The position numbers and the translations under genes are program-made. A DNA stretch of 62,702 nt from Nephromyces sp. MM_2019. Taxonomy: Eukaryota; Apicomplexa; Aconoidasida; Nephromycida. The stretch spans positions 5,001 to 67,702 of the forward strand of contig JADHZB010001933.1 in the NCBI GenBank assembly GCA_015657535.1. The letters run 5' to 3'. Positions 52,052-62,702 of the stretch are shown one piece after another. The notes under the pieces were generated by a model. The model did no database searches. It worked only from the letters and a program-made list of their open reading frames with translations, and was not told where the DNA came from. Numbering within the stretch: the stretch's first letter is position 1; each line of letters opens with the position of its first letter.

Positions 52052-54227
52052 ATACACAAGAATGATTTTGTTTGAATGAATTTTTTTGTTGCGTATATAA
52101 AATATAATACTGTGTGCTAATTTGAAGAGCTAATAGTTCAAAATTATTAAATTGTTTTTATAGAAAGCTAGAGGCAAATTTTTTCTCAAAATTTTTCAAA
52201 TAGACTAAAATTAATTACAAAACATATATATATATAAATAATAGCAAAAATGTTAAAACAAATATGTAAATTTAATGAAATAATCGACTTTTTAGTCAAA
52301 CAATGTTAACTTTATTGTAATTGGGGAGAATTGAACTAAGGAACGGCTTATCAATAATTCTAAATTTTTTAATCTAAGCTAATAATTGATTGTGTTAGGT
52401 TTGTTAATCTATTATTATATTTTAATAAAAATAATAATAAAAATTAAACACTCACTTTTTGATGTTTTTAAAGATGAGATCTTTCATGTAAATCAATCGC
52501 ATACATATTATATAATATATCAATGACGATGTTAAATATTTTATGAGTTATAATCTGAATAACAATTATAAATTTACTAAACTACCAAAGCAGTAACTTG
52601 TTCCAAGTTCTTTTTTGCTTTTTTGTAGCCTTTGAATATGAACTGTACACATATAAATTGATAAGTCGAAAATACTTTTTTAACATTTGTCAAGAAAATT
52701 ATATTTCGTGGTTCATAAAGATAAGAAACATTAGATATAAAAGTTATTTGTATTGAATATATGACTCAGATTCAAGGCTTAAATAAAAATTAAAAAAAAC
52801 TTGTATAAGCTTTCATTGTGTACATTGTCTAACCTTTTCTTGCATCAATCGGCACGTAATACATACAACTAGTCACAAAAATTTAAATTGGATGTTATCC
52901 AAGATGTAATATAGTAAACAGCACACAAAACTGTAAGCAATCTTAATTGCATATAAGACACCGCCTAATATAATATTTTTCGAGTTTATTCAAGAAATTA
53001 ATTACCCTTACGAAAGCTTCGGGGTGCAGAAGTGTATACAGGGTTTATAATGCACATGAATTTTTTTTTGGGTTATCTTGCATGCAACTTTACTAGTAAT
53101 TTCTTCTATCAAGTGATGATCTAACGGGATTTCCCTTTAAAAAGGAATGCTTAATAACAAAACTTTACCAATTCCTAACTTTAGAAATTAGCTGAAAGTC
53201 GCTGCTTAAGAATAGTCAAAAGAAAGAGTACAAAATCAGAACTGTATGTTAGAGCTCAACATGTAAATTTTAGCTAATCTTACTTAAACTTCGAGCTTAA
53301 GTTACTATTCTAGAGATAGTTCAAATGTCATATTACATCTTTGCTTTATGTTGTGTGTAAACGATATAGAAGACCTAATTAAATTCCCAAGTAATACAAA
53401 ATGTACGTTCATCTAAATAATGTTTATAAATAATATAAATAAACTATTGAAAGACTTTAAGGTATAACATTCATGTAATTGTTTATTAACACTGCCTGAG
53501 CTTAGTGTATTCTCGATTATATGGCCTTTTGCTGTCATTAATAATCTAAATAAACATTTATAATTACAAATTATTAATCTAAGTGAAAATTATGCAGTAT
53601 TAGGTGCAAAGTTTTTATTTCCACTATAAATTCTACAATAGGTCACATTACATTTATATATATATATAAGAATATATATATATGAAAAGCAGTTATTTAC
53701 CAAACTATAATGACCATAGTTCCCGTTAGATGATTCGTTGTATAAATTTATTTATTTTAGCACATAGTTAAGATTAATGTGTTAAGCAGTTAAATAGCTA
53801 ACCATAAACTTGAAGATTGAGCTTACATTTAACGATGAATGTGTTTTGTTATTGTCTCATAGTGCTGATCATAATATTCAAAGACGGGGTGAATTGTCTC
53901 AACACCTATATGAAAAAACATTTCTTTACTTGCACACTATTCAAATATTTATAAGCAACTCTTTAACTCTAAGATTCACCTGTTTTGCTTCAAAAGAATT
54001 GTATTTTTTACTTTAAAACATTTTAATTGTAATCTGCTTTTACATTAACATTATTTTGGGTAAAAACTCTCGGATTTTTTTCATAATTTACAACTTTACA
54101 ATACTATATTTTCCTAAAAATATTATTTATCGTATATGTAGAAGTTTAAAAGATCTCACATTCAGTTTCTAAGTATTACAACACAAATCCTTATCAACAC
54201 TCTATCACCTAATACTTTCCTAAAGAC
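52052..54227. other. Intergenic, no gene recognised
   Basis: About 2.2 kb of AT-rich sequence with TA runs near 53655-53682. A plus frame at 53810-54016 lacks an ATG and any recognisable motif. Small multi-exon genes could be hidden here, but I see none. Confidence 0.4.
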
Positions 54228-54303
54228 ATTATCTTTTCTTCTTCAGCTTCTTTTAACTTTTTCACTGATTCACCAAAAGCCATTTGATGACCTTTATCCT
54301 ATA
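54228..54303 (-). CDS. Possible last exon of a small multi-exon gene
   Basis: After a good acceptor (TTATTATAG), the minus strand encodes DKGHQMAFGESVKKLKEAE, continuing into a short Glu/Lys-rich end and a TAG stop at about 54228. The residue pattern (amphipathic charged helix) looks coding, unlike surrounding sequence. Upstream exons should lie toward 54.9 kb, but I could not connect them. The peptide is too short to name a family. It could also be a chance frame starting at the internal ATG. Confidence 0.3.
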
Positions 54304-54881
54304 ATAACTATCTGATTTTTTTTTGAAGAATTTAATATGCACTTGTAATTTAATTTTACAACATGCTTATTTTAACTCGTTTTATAGAAAAATTTAACAA
54401 ATAACTTTTTTCTCATGTTCCAACACACTGATTGACTCAATTCATAGGAAAACTTGAAATATACACTGGTTTTTAAACTGAATATGATATACAACAGCTA
54501 TTCTCATACCTACTTTTTAGGCTCTCATTATTAGCCTGGGAAGTTTTTTTAATGTTTGAAATCTTTTGTTAAAAATTGAATCATTACATTATTTGATTGA
54601 AAATGAATACTTTTTGGTACTGTGATAACCGTAAAAGAAAAAATTCATAATTGTTTTTCATGCTTTTATATCTTAGCTCATATTAACACATTATTTATAT
54701 TAGCACTATCCAATTTTTTCCTCTGACGCCTTCTTAAACAAAGGTTATGTACATTTTATTATAACTGTTTCCTTATACAAGCCAAATATCTTAGCCAAGA
54801 GCTATATAGACATTTTTGTCTGCGTTTTAACAATTCAATTTTTTTTAAAAAAGTACCCTAGTGATTAAGAAACCTATTAAA

Positions 54882-56816
54882 ATGTCAATCCACGATAAGA
54901 GAACTAACACTTTCGGGTTCCAATCGGCCTGTTACTACACCTGGGAAACAATACCAAAGCCTACAAAGTCCCTTTTGAAACCCTTCAATGAAACAATTCT
55001 ATATTTTACCCAACATTATTCCTCTTACACCTTTGACACTATCATTGCACATCTTCCTCATTCTTATGGTAATACAACTGAAACTCATAATGCACTTATG
55101 TTAGAATTAAACAAAACTGAAGGAATAGCAGAAAAATCTTCTAACCTCAAGTCATCAAGAAATATTGATCAATCCTTAATGACTCATTATCCTAATTACC
55201 CTTATAATTTGTCTAATAATCTAATTCCTTATAAAATGAGATTAAGAACACCTCAACCTTTTAACACTATGAACAACGACAAATTCCGAAACCAGCCACC
55301 ATACAGTGAAGTCAGTTCGAATAGATATGGTACAAATCATAATTATTTCCCCACTCCGAGACCATCAGCTTCCACCAGTTCAAAGTCAAACACCACTAAA
55401 CAATATACAAATCTTTGTATAAAATTAGGCTATGGTGAGATTTGGAATGTTTCTATACCATCACAAGATTGGAATATTGAATTCGAGCACCTAACAACTA
55501 TTCAGAAAGTATGCAAATATGAGCCTGAAATCCTTCTCCAATCGTTACCAAGCTTTTGTGTGTTAGGAGAAACACTTGCTCAACTATGTAAGAGTTTACG
55601 ATCATCACTATCAAAGAATACATTCTTAACAATTGAATTTTTAATTCAAGGTTTATCTGCCTTAAAAGATAATAATAATAAGCGCTTTAAATCATTGCAA
55701 GAAATTATTTTATATCTTAAAAAAGATGACCGTGAAGCATTGAGCTCATTATCTCCCAACCTATTTACTACAAGTAATTGTAATCTAGAAAATCATTATA
55801 AATCAGATATTTATAATGATTTAAACGATAAATTACATCCTAATAGTATATATATCAAGAATTTCCCTACAACTAAATTTGCAACACTCCAAAACGACAG
55901 ATTGGATTTCCCATCTCCACTTATAAAACAATCTAATCAACCAAAAGAATTTCTCCCGAATAATTATAATGAGAAACAATACCGTACTAATGAACAAATG
56001 TCAAAACAAACGTCAAGATCAACTGAGGAAATTTTGACCAATACACATGACAAAACTCCTACATCAAAATTACTCCATACTAACTCTGAACTCAATGTGA
56101 ATATATCTTCTCAATCTAAAATAATACAATTAAATATGCAATCAACAACTGATCTCTCAGTGAAAACATTCCCTCAAGCAGATAGTAATGATGAAAAGAA
56201 AGAAAATAAGGATAATTCAAATATTACAAAAGATTCAGATTCAACTCCTGCTTCAATTGATTCTGTAGAATCACACACATCAACAGATTTTCCCAAGCCT
56301 CATAACTCATTACCTGTTATATCTACACACACCGATTTTTATACTCAGAAATTTTGTGCGACACTTATACTCATAAATCGTTGCCTCAAACCATTAATAC
56401 ATCAAAGTATATCTGATAAGAAATTCATATGTGACTCTGCTTTTCAATCAGCACTCATGTTAATTAATATGTCACCAGAAGCACACCCATTATGCTTACA
56501 CATTTTCAAGACTACTTTGAGTAATAATAATGCAAAGATATCATTAAGGGTATGTCAATTACTCTATCATATGATAATGAGCTGCATAAAGAATAATGAT
56601 GAGCTTAACTTACCTGTAATAGGTGAAATGATTGCAGAATTAATGTGTGGAAAATTACCAGCAACACGTCAATTTGCACAAAAAACCATAGAATTACTTT
56701 ACACACATTTCCATGATATATCCGAGACTAACTTTTTCCTTAATCGACTAGTAATTCGCTTAAAAAACAAACCAGACCAACGCAAATTAATTTATGATTT
56801 TATTGCTCGATATTAA
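54882..56816 (+). CDS. Asn/Ser-rich protein with C-terminal helical-repeat-like domain, unknown function
   Basis: A single exon. The first in-frame ATG, at 54882, opens MSIHDKRTNTFGFQSACYYTW and gives 644 residues. Residues about 190-300 (LCIKLGYGEIWNVSIPSQDW; EILLQSLPSFCVLGETLAQL) and about 490-640 (CATLILINRCLKPLI; LRVCQLLYHMIMSC; LPVIGEMIAELMCGKL; RQFAQKTIELLYTHF) form amphipathic helix pairs like HEAT/ARM or TOG repeats. The regions between are Asn/Ser/Thr-rich and disordered-looking, common in AT-rich genomes. No signal peptide. Scaffold or microtubule-related roles are possible but not shown. Confidence 0.65.
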   Translation: MSIHDKRTNTFGFQSACYYTWETIPKPTKSLLKPFNETILYFTQHYSSYTFDTIIAHLPHSYGNTTETHNALMLELNKTEGIAEKSSNLKSSRNIDQSLMTHYPNYPYNLSNNLIPYKMRLRTPQPFNTMNNDKFRNQPPYSEVSSNRYGTNHNYFPTPRPSASTSSKSNTTKQYTNLCIKLGYGEIWNVSIPSQDWNIEFEHLTTIQKVCKYEPEILLQSLPSFCVLGETLAQLCKSLRSSLSKNTFLTIEFLIQGLSALKDNNNKRFKSLQEIILYLKKDDREALSSLSPNLFTTSNCNLENHYKSDIYNDLNDKLHPNSIYIKNFPTTKFATLQNDRLDFPSPLIKQSNQPKEFLPNNYNEKQYRTNEQMSKQTSRSTEEILTNTHDKTPTSKLLHTNSELNVNISSQSKIIQLNMQSTTDLSVKTFPQADSNDEKKENKDNSNITKDSDSTPASIDSVESHTSTDFPKPHNSLPVISTHTDFYTQKFCATLILINRCLKPLIHQSISDKKFICDSAFQSALMLINMSPEAHPLCLHIFKTTLSNNNAKISLRVCQLLYHMIMSCIKNNDELNLPVIGEMIAELMCGKLPATRQFAQKTIELLYTHFHDISETNFFLNRLVIRLKNKPDQRKLIYDFIARY

Positions 56817-57094
56817 TGTCTCTACAACAACAAAGTTTATTAATTTTTACATATTTATTTTAGAACTACTACATCACAAAGGTATTATAATAGTTTACTC
56901 TAAAACCTTTTAGTAATAATACTCGCTATTCATTCATATATAGAAAGATCAGAAATTATATAAATATACACATAAACTTATATATATATACATATATAGT
57001 CTTGTAAATCAAGTAAAAACATATAGACTCTATTTTTTTTATTTTATTGTGGAGCCTTTAGACATAAATTTAACCACTCATACGGATAGTTATC

Positions 57095-57125
<31 letters not shown>

Positions 57126-58439
57126 TCTGATTTTTCTAATATATAAATACACACACATATATGATGCCATTTATATAAACAAGTACATGAAGATACATAT
57201 AAATAACAATAAATATTCATATGCTTGATTACATATATAACACATACATAAAAGATAATAATTATCTTTAAGGATTATATATACAAACTCAATAAATCTT
57301 TATAAAAATACAATAAAAACATACAGACTCAGATATATTTTCTCCAAGAAATATGTTCATATTGACATTTATATATAGTTATATACACACAACTCGTCTC
57401 TATAAACATACACAAATAGATATACACATAAACACCGACATAGACTTTTTGCTATAAACACAAGCATAAATATGCTAATATTTAGAAACATTAACATAAT
57501 ATATAGACACACACATAGCTGAATAACTACGCAACATATTAAGTTTCAGATACATAACCACAAATATATTTATAATTATACATCTAGATCTAAATATATA
57601 CAGACATTGATACATTTACCCACACAGATACATCTACATATATACACAGTCACATTCTTATATATATATATATATTATTTATTTATTTATAAATATAATC
57701 ACAGTATAAACATCCCCAGATTTGATGTATAGTTATAAATATTTATAATTTTTATAAAAAAATTATAATTTTTTTTTTGGGGGGAAGCAGGTGATTTTTT
57801 TTTTCATTATATATTTTTAATTTTCTTTTTGAAATTCCAATAAAATTTAAATTTTTATTTACAAATTTATTTCTAATTAATTATAAGTAAAAACACTGTT
57901 TATTTATAAAATTAGAAATGGAATGATATTCTTTGATTTTTTATTTTTTTTGTTGTTTATTTTTCTTACTAGATAATTTTCAAAAATATGAATTTATTTT
58001 TAATAATAGTTTCAAAATTTTGTATATATATAACATATTCTGAATATGATTAGATATATATAAAGTTTAAGCGTTAGAATATATTAAATTAAGGATTAAA
58101 TTTTTTATTATGTTGATGTTGAAATAGTTCTGAAAATGAAATAATTTTATAATAGGCATCTTATTATTTTTTCTTCAAGAATGACCAATCTCTATTACTT
58201 TTTACATATATATAATTTAAAATATATTCTCATTTATCTCAAACTTTCAGAGAATATACAATAATTTTCTAATATTAACTACGCTAACACACACACAATT
58301 CATTTGTGTTTAAGGTTGTAAATTTAAAAAATCATTTATTATATATATATACATGCATACATTTGTATTAGTATATGTTTGTATTTGTGTCTAGTATATG
58401 TATGTACTGGTGTTGTGTATATGAATCCTATACCAATTT
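56817..58439. repeat. AT-rich intergenic tract with TA microsatellites
   Basis: Extremely AT-rich, with a TA run at about 57098-57124, many shorter ATATAC/ACACAT patches and a poly-T/G patch near 57770-57785. No exon recognised. It holds the 3' ends of two convergent genes. Confidence 0.6.
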
Positions 58440-59958
58440 TCATAAGGCTGTACCCCTCTCTAAATTTTGTTTAATTTCGGCGGAGTACACACCAAATGAA
58501 CGTTCGAGCTTTTCGTTGTAGACACGATTTCTTTTGTTAATATAAGATACCTCTTTCTCTTCAACCATCATACGATGTCGACTATATTGTGATCTGAAAA
58601 GTGTGTGGTATATAGGGATATTTGGGTGCGTATTTGTGTGTATAAATAGGGTTATTTGATTTTGTTTTTATGTTTGTATATGAATATATAAATGAATATA
58701 TATATATATATTGATTTAATGATTATGTTTGTATGACCTCTTATTTTGTTGTTTATCCAAATTTTCAACAAGCCTATCTTTTGCTTCTTCAGTAGGCTAG
58801 AATATAAAAAATTTCTCAAATTATATAGATAAATATATATAATTTATGTTTTGTGTGTATATATATGTATGTATATATGTTTGCGTGTGTTATGATTGTA
58901 TTAAAATAAATATTACTTTAAATGTTGCACTTATTAAGGCTTCCTGTGTATTATAAAATTTATCACCCAATTCTTTTTTTTGTCGTTTATAATCCTCTAC
59001 TTGGAAAGGCATTTCATTTAACCTATATGAATGAATGTATATATATGTGCAAAAATAAGTGTTAAATAATGATATCAAGAGGGTAAATTTAAACTTACAA
59101 CTTTATTATTATTTCACACATAATAAGCGTATAATCTATATAGGTATATATATTTTTTTAGACAATAGTGAATATACCTCTTTTTGTGTGCGCGATATAA
59201 TGCCTCTTGATTGAAAACATTCCAACCAAATGAATTTTGTTTTTTGTCTTGTTTTGAGTTGCGATATTCTACACTAGATAATGTTTCCTACGCAAATTTT
59301 GATAGGGTAGACCATTATATATATATTTATGTACGTCTGTGTATGTGTGTAGAGTTTCTAATATAGAGAATTATATGTGCGTAAAATTTCAAATATAGAG
59401 TAATGTGTTATGTGGAACAGAATGTGTCTATGTGTGTGTATATGGTTTTGATCTTTAAAAATGTTATATATATATATATATATGTAACATAGTTTCAATA
59501 AATTACATGTAAATATTCTTTCCCCTTTGGGATCATTAAGGCTTCATCTACTTTATTTTCTTTTTTATTGGACTTGTTTGGGTTAACTAATTTATTGGCG
59601 TAATTTGGGTCAGCATTTTTTCTCTTTTCTTCTATTACCTATTTCATATGATAAAAATTAGATCACATATATATATATATATATACAAATATACACACAT
59701 TAGTATATATATATATATCTATATTTACTTCCTTGTTATTTAATTTTCTACTTTGATTCATCCTCAATCTCAAGTCGAATAATTTTCTTTCTTTATCATT
59801 TTTGAACGGGCCACTTACTTCAGATGAAATTTTATTTTCTATTTCAATTGAATGTATGTGTGTAGTTTTATCATTCTGAGCCTCTGAAAGTGTATATAAT
59901 AAATTAAATATGTAATTAAAGTATGCTTGTTTGTGGGGGAAATAAAAGGGTATTATTG

Positions 59959-59991
<33 letters not shown>

Positions 59992-61236
59992 CCAATTATA
60001 CACATACACACACATGTACGTAAAAATATTTAGCTATATTTAAAAATAATTAAACATACGCACGAACAATTAATTATACACGTTTTCCTCCTACACACAC
60101 ATACACACGTTCCCCTCACACACATATATTTCCGTCCCCCCCTCCCCCTCGGCACATGTCTCACACCCTTAAATTACCCAAAATTTCAGTAGATAATTGA
60201 TGAGCATTTTCAATAGCTTCATTGAGTGAAGTGAGTCCTTTTTGAGCTGCATTTTCATTTTTTTTGTGTGTAGCTACACGTTTATCAAATTCTTCATGTT
60301 CTTGGTGTATGTTTATATCTTTAAATCTTGATTGTGTGTGCATATTTCCACTTGAAGTGCCTAGCAAATTTTCAATTTGTTGGCGGGCCTCAGTTAAGGC
60401 CTTATTTTTTGGTTTAGAAATAATTAATTTTGTTTCTCCACAACCTATTTATATAATGGATAGATTTCGGTGTGCGAGATGTGTAAACTTATTATATTTA
60501 TGGATATAAATACATATGTAACCATATACACACAAGCTCCCCCCCTCCACATATATATATTCAAGCTAACATATACCTATGTATGAACATGTATAATGTA
60601 TATATGACTATACATGTATATATTATATGTATGTTTACTTATAAAAGAGAGTGTACAAGATATATAAAGAGTATATATATGTATCGAGTCTTAAGTACGC
60701 ACACATCTAACACATATCCCCACCCCTGCCCGCACACACCCCATACACACCTGATATAGTAATAGGGACACGGGGTGTATCATCACTATCTATAGGGATT
60801 GCTTCAATAGCCCTGATAATTTCCATGCCTTCAACTACTTGTCCAAAGACGACACACTTGCCGTCTAAGTGTGGCATTTTTTTGAGTGTAATTACAAACT
60901 GTGATGTGTTTTTATGTTTACCACAATTTGCCATTGATAAAACACCTAGTGGAAAAAGTTGTGTGTGTATGTATGATGTTCATTATATGTGTGTGTGTCT
61001 ATGTTGTCGATGTTATGTGTGTGTGCTGTTGGTTATGTTTGTTAGCATAGTTAGTAAAGTATATGTGTTAGTGAATGTGACTAAGTTTGTGTATAGGTAG
61101 GATTAAAATTTATAGATTGTATAAAAGAGAGATATAGGGATTGAAAGAATATGTATAAAACGGTTAGCATTTTGTGTAAGGTGTGTATAGATCAAAACTA
61201 TCATTGATTGTGTGCATGTTATTTAATTTTTTGTAA

Positions 61237-61278
<42 letters not shown>

Positions 61279-61985
61279 AATGTATCTTATAGATTACCTG
61301 CTTGTGAGTGTCTACGTATATAATTTTCATCTTTAAAGGGTAATCCATACACACTTTCACCTCCATCTCCATTATTGTTTTCAATATCACCAGATTGTAT
61401 GTACATGCCCTTTAAAACTTTGAAAAATTTACACCCCAAAAAGTGGAGAGGTTTACCACTGGTTTTGGTTAATCCATATTCACCTGTTATATATATATAT
61501 ATATACACATATTTATGATTAGACATATAAATATAAACATTCATGTCCTTGGTAAATAGATTTTAAGATAGAAATGTACATTATAGATACACATATTTTT
61601 ATACAAACACACAAAAGTGTAAAAATATACATACAAGCACCTATACAGCACATACACACAACCCTCACACATCAGAAATAAAAAATATACAATGTACACA
61701 CAACACTTAAAGAATCCGCAACATACAAACACACATGCACATGAACTTCACATGTTATATATAACCAATACATAACGTACATACACTCACACACAACGTA
61801 ATACACTCACACACAACGTAATAGATATGTTAATATATAATTTTACTCACACATTTACCTGTACATAAGCCTCTAAAATTTTCAACCGTTTTGGGAGTTA
61901 TGTCAGAAAATAATTCAAAGACAATTCGACCAATTTTTTGACTTCCCACGGTAATTTCTAAGTACACAAATGGGTTAAGTGGCAT
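58440..61985 (-). CDS. Cyclophilin-SYF2 fusion protein (spliceosomal)
   Basis: Ten exons (61985-61859, 61483-61298, 60945-60751, 60444-60178, 59883-59729, 59638-59507, 59287-59178, 59022-58917, 58796-58738, 58593-58440) join in phase, giving 496 residues. Residues 1-170 are a cyclophilin: [69 protein letters not shown], ending ISGCGE. A charged linker follows. The C-terminal part is SYF2: [33 protein letters not shown] and the family's end [21 protein letters not shown]2 belongs to the Prp19/NineTeen-related complex in the catalytic spliceosome. The exon carrying the cyclophilin end (60444-60178) continues unbroken into the linker, so the two are one frame. Several isomerase residues are replaced (R55 to K, F113 to V, W121 to H, H126 to C in human CypA numbering). 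Confidence 0.9.
61237..61275. repeat. TA dinucleotide microsatellite in intron 2 of the cyclophilin-SYF2 gene
   Basis: An uninterrupted TA tract of about 36-39 bases inside an intron. Similar but shorter tracts sit in other introns of the same gene (about 59469-59483, 59670-59686, 59957-59984, 61488-61503). Confidence 0.9.
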
Positions 61986-62702
61986 TATGTCTAAATATAT
62001 ATATATATGTGTGTGAGTGTAGATTATATATTTTAAATGTGTATGTGAAGTGTTAATAGGTTTGTAGGTGTGTACAAGAATGGGAGGAGTTTAGAGGGTA
62101 TGTCAATCAAACATATGTAAAGAGATTAGATCAAAAGTGTGTATAATATATTTTGTATGAAAAGTTGTTGTGTGATGGCTTAATACATAGTATTATTGAT
62201 TGTCAAACAATGTGTTTGTGTGTGTATAATAAGTTCTAGTTTAGGTATTTAGCTTATATATATGTGTCTGTATATGGTATATATATTATATATGTGGCAT
62301 AGTGTCCTAGGTTTAGGCAATGAGATTGTTGTAATAAATGTATGTTTTATAAACGTAAGGACTGCTTTTGTATGATCGAATGTACTAACACATGTGTGAG
62401 TATACAGATATATGCTAATTATATCTAATATTACATACACTCATTTTATGTTAATATATATATAATAGTTTGTGTGCGTGTTAGGTATTGTGTATGTCAC
62501 ATGGGCAGTCACACGTATTTTTATAGCGGGTAGGTTTACGTAAATATATACATGTAATATTGAGTTTACATCGGAATAATAGTGCGTGTGGTTTTGTGTA
62601 CAAGTGAAGTAACTTAGCTTAACAGTTTATTTGTCTTATTCATGCATGATAATTGATACGTTGAGGCAATACTTTATTTGCTTACTTAAAATTCATTACA
62701 AT
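61986..62702. other. Upstream region of the cyclophilin-SYF2 gene, TG/TA-rich
   Basis: Contains many TGTGTG and TATATA patches on the plus strand and no recognisable exon. It probably contains the promoter of the fusion gene. Confidence 0.5.

Noticed and set aside
60161..60367. Separate small minus-strand gene inside the linker of the fusion
   Set aside because: The frame continues upstream in phase into the exon that carries the cyclophilin end, so it is part of the fusion and not a separate gene.
1..62702. Transposons, CRISPR arrays, tRNA or rRNA genes and telomeric repeats
   Set aside because: I looked for transposase or reverse-transcriptase motifs, long terminal or inverted repeats, regular spaced repeats, tRNA arms and telomere-type tandem repeats and recognised none; only simple TA and TG/CA tracts are present.

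Overview
This window is an AT-rich (roughly three-quarters A+T by eye), intron-dense eukaryotic nuclear contig. Most genes are cut by short GT-AG introns, so open reading frames alone miss several genes. I rebuilt the exons by hand, checking donor, acceptor and codon phase. Gene content points to a plastid-bearing apicomplexan or close relative: a plant/cyanobacterial-type malonyl-CoA:ACP transacylase behind a signal-peptide-like leader (apicoplast FASII), an AGC kinase of the PKA type, and a large glycine-rich membrane protein whose clearest relatives known to me are plant proteins. The species cannot be named from the sequence.

Layout. 0.3-1.5 kb: 3' part of a gene ending in a PCNA-binding motif, probably DNA polymerase delta subunit 3 (+). 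3.1-10.5 kb: large secreted/membrane glycine-rich protein (+). 10.8-12.8 kb: two minus-strand genes without assigned function. 13.9-17.4 kb: multi-pass membrane RING protein (+). 17.6-18.2 kb: SRP14 in three small exons (-). 19.3-20.5 kb: intronless unknown protein (-). 21.6-23.9 kb: PKA-type kinase in nine exons, one with a GC donor (+). 24.3-24.6 kb: small membrane protein (+). 25.3-31.3 kb: UFL1, the UFM1 E3 ligase, in 16 exons (+). 32.3-35.4 kb: class IV PLP aminotransferase (+). 36.0-37.5 kb: FabD (-). 38.7-41.3 kb: Aurora-like kinase (-). 42.7-44.9 kb: C2-like/IQ-motif protein (+). 46.4-52.1 kb: XPG/Rad2 nuclease (+). 54.2-54.3 kb: possible terminal exon of a small gene (-). 54.9-56.8 kb: helical-repeat-like protein (+). 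58.4-62.0 kb: a single ten-exon gene fusing a cyclophilin to the spliceosomal factor SYF2 (-).

The genes are mostly housekeeping and do not form an operon-like system. Shared themes are DNA replication/repair (POLD3-like, XPG), ER and protein quality control (SRP14, UFL1, RING protein), plastid lipid synthesis (FabD) and RNA splicing (cyclophilin-SYF2). The observation most worth following is the cyclophilin-SYF2 fusion with a degraded isomerase active site; next come the plant-type glycine-rich membrane protein and the presence of UFL1. No tRNA, rRNA, transposon or CRISPR array was recognised.
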